A stretch of DNA of 64,000 bases from positions 124,001 to 188,000 of the forward strand of contig NZ_QOHI01000001.1 of assembly GCF_003319095.1 (NCBI RefSeq), given 5' to 3'. Origin of the DNA: Blastococcus sp. TBT05-19. Lineage in GTDB: Bacteria; Actinomycetota; Actinomycetes; Mycobacteriales; Geodermatophilaceae. This document shows positions 62,912-64,000 of the stretch, in pieces. Made by a program: the position numbers and the translations under genes. Below the pieces are notes generated by a model. The model was not told where the DNA came from. It ran no database searches and saw only the letters and a program-made list of their open reading frames with translations. The first letter of the stretch is position 1, and every line of letters begins with the position of its first letter.

Positions 62912-64000
62912 AGGTTGGCCCAGACGGCTTCCCGCGCCTCTGCGAGGACCTCTCCGGCCGGGCGGGAGGCGTCGAGCACCTGCGCCGTGGTGTTGCTCCA
63001 GTCGGCCGCGTAGACCTCCGCGGACCGCGGCCGCACGAAATCGGCCGGATCGACGCCCTGCTTGCGCGCGACCGCCGTCTCCGGGTCGACGCGGAGCACG
63101 AGCAGCAGGTCGGGGTCGGTGATCGCCGCGTACTGGCGCTGCTCGGCCGCGACGAGGCGCCGGGCCAGGGGGGACAGCCCCTCGATCGGCACCCAGCTGG
63201 TGCGCGAGCCGTCCATGAGCGTGACCTGGGCGAGCGGGAAGCGATCGCAGACGACGATGTAGCCCTTGGCCGCCAGGCTGCGGGCACGGCGGTGCTGACG
63301 CCGGCGGTCCGACGCGGTGACCAGCTGCCACAGCAGCCAGGCGTTGCCGGGGAACTGGCCCTGGTGCTCCGCGGCCGTGGGGTAGTTCGGCAGCCAGCGG
63401 CGCACGAGACCGACCCCGCGGGCCAGGCCCAGCGCCCCCTTCACGGCCATGTTCGTCGCGCTGCGCGGCGGCTTGCCCATGTGCAGCACGCGGCTGTCGA
63501 GCGGTCCGTTCAGCCAGTCCGCCAGGTTGTCGACGAGGGTCGACTTGCCCGCCCCGTCACCCCCGACGATGGCGATGACGCGGCCCCCGGCCATCAGGCG
63601 CTTGGTGTTGCGCTGACCGAGCGCGTAGTGCCGCACGCCCCACTCGACGCGACGGCGGACCCGCGTGAAGGTGTCCAGAGCCGGTCGGCGGCGCATCAGG
63701 TCGGAGGCGCCGGAGACGACGCGGCGACCCGTGACGAGGCGGGTCACCAGGCCCCGCTGCTGGTGGAGCGCCTCGAAGTGCGCCGTCCAGGCGTCCCAGC
63801 CGATCTGCGAGAGGTGGTCCTCCACGACGCGACGCAGCTCGGCGGGCTCGGAGCGAGCGTGCAGGTACTCGAGCTCGCGGCGCTCGGTGCCCTTCAGCGG
63901 TGCCAGCCCGAACGCGGCGGCGTCCCAGGTGCCGTGTTTCAGCGCCAGGCGCAGGACGAGCACGGCGAGCTCGAACTCCGGCGCGGGCACGGGGAAGAGC
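62908..64000 (-). CDS. Thymidylate-kinase-like protein, 5' end probably beyond window
   Basis: At least 360 residues are in the window. The N-terminal half (VPAPEFELAVLVLRLALKHGTWDAAAFGL, SQIGWDAWTAHFEALHQ) is a helical domain without recognised family. VIAIVGGDGAGKSTLVDNLADWL near the middle is Walker A, GYIVVCDRFPLAQVTLMDG holds the DR-F motif of thymidylate kinases, and DPDLLLVLRVDPETAVARKQGVDP the lid. The frame is open to the window edge and the first GTG (63990) falls inside what reads as conserved sequence, so the true start is likely upstream. Such fused kinases accompany polysaccharide clusters; they may phosphorylate a sugar or lipid. Confidence 0.8.
   Translation of the reverse strand, partial: LFPVPAPEFELAVLVLRLALKHGTWDAAAFGLAPLKGTERRELEYLHARSEPAELRRVVEDHLSQIGWDAWTAHFEALHQQRGLVTRLVTGRRVVSGASDLMRRRPALDTFTRVRRRVEWGVRHYALGQRNTKRLMAGGRVIAIVGGDGAGKSTLVDNLADWLNGPLDSRVLHMGKPPRSATNMAVKGALGLARGVGLVRRWLPNYPTAAEHQGQFPGNAWLLWQLVTASDRRRQHRRARSLAAKGYIVVCDRFPLAQVTLMDGSRTSWVPIEGLSPLARRLVAAEQRQYAAITDPDLLLVLRVDPETAVARKQGVDPADFVRPRSAEVYAADWSNTTAQVLDASRPAGEVLAEAREAVWANL

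Overview
The window is very GC-rich actinobacterial DNA with GTG starts, tightly overlapping genes and long antisense open frames. It fits the family Geodermatophilaceae (Blastococcus or Geodermatophilus). The strongest clue is a formate dehydrogenase gene whose selenocysteine position is an in-frame TAG rather than TGA, a code variant reported for those genera.

Layout. Positions 1-12.9 kb look like ordinary chromosome: a partial glycerophosphodiester phosphodiesterase, glucosyl-3-phosphoglycerate synthase, a translationally coupled pair of GGDEF/EAL cyclic-di-GMP proteins, a formate dehydrogenase operon (Sec-containing catalytic subunit, four-cluster ferredoxin-like subunit, NrfD-type membrane subunit) and a zinc-finger hypothetical gene. 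From 13.3 to about 25.6 kb there is a first exopolysaccharide cluster: acyltransferase, Wzy-like polymerase/ligase, Wzz-like protein, Tat-exported beta-helix protein, pyruvyl transferase, flippase and several glycosyltransferases. By eye its base and codon use is less extreme than the flanks, which suggests transfer.

From 25.7 to 33.9 kb lies a lasso-peptide (RiPP) cluster. It has a nucleotidyltransferase, a methyltransferase, a PqqD-like leader-binding protein (B1), a transglutaminase-like leader protease (B2), a short asparagine-synthetase-like cyclase (C) lacking the usual glutaminase domain, an HPr-kinase-like protein, a 56-residue precursor with a canonical YxxP...G...T leader and a C-terminal Ser, two LuxR-type regulators with damaged receiver domains, and an ABC exporter.

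From 34 to 56 kb there is a second, very GC-rich exopolysaccharide/cell-wall glycopolymer region: two polyprenyl glycosylphosphotransferases, three LytR-CpsA-Psr (LCP) proteins of exactly equal length, two nearly identical UDP-glucose dehydrogenases, RmlB/RmlD, an epimerase, Wzz-, Wzy- and Wzx-like proteins and a glycosyltransferase. Several very small one-helix membrane proteins are interspersed, sharing a GR-x-(I/V)R-x-AD-like motif. From 56.3 to 62.2 kb two large secreted paralogues combine a beta-propeller-like N-terminal domain, PKD domains and five copies in total of a domain of about 165 residues. Two overlapping P-loop kinase-like genes close the window.

How the genes work together: the polysaccharide genes would make nucleotide sugars (UDP-GlcA, its epimer, dTDP-rhamnose), load them on polyprenyl phosphate, flip, polymerise and attach the product to the wall through LCP enzymes. 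The secreted repeat proteins may act on or in that matrix. The lasso cluster looks self-contained and may make a phosphorylated or otherwise C-terminally modified peptide. No tRNA, rRNA, CRISPR array or insertion sequence was seen.
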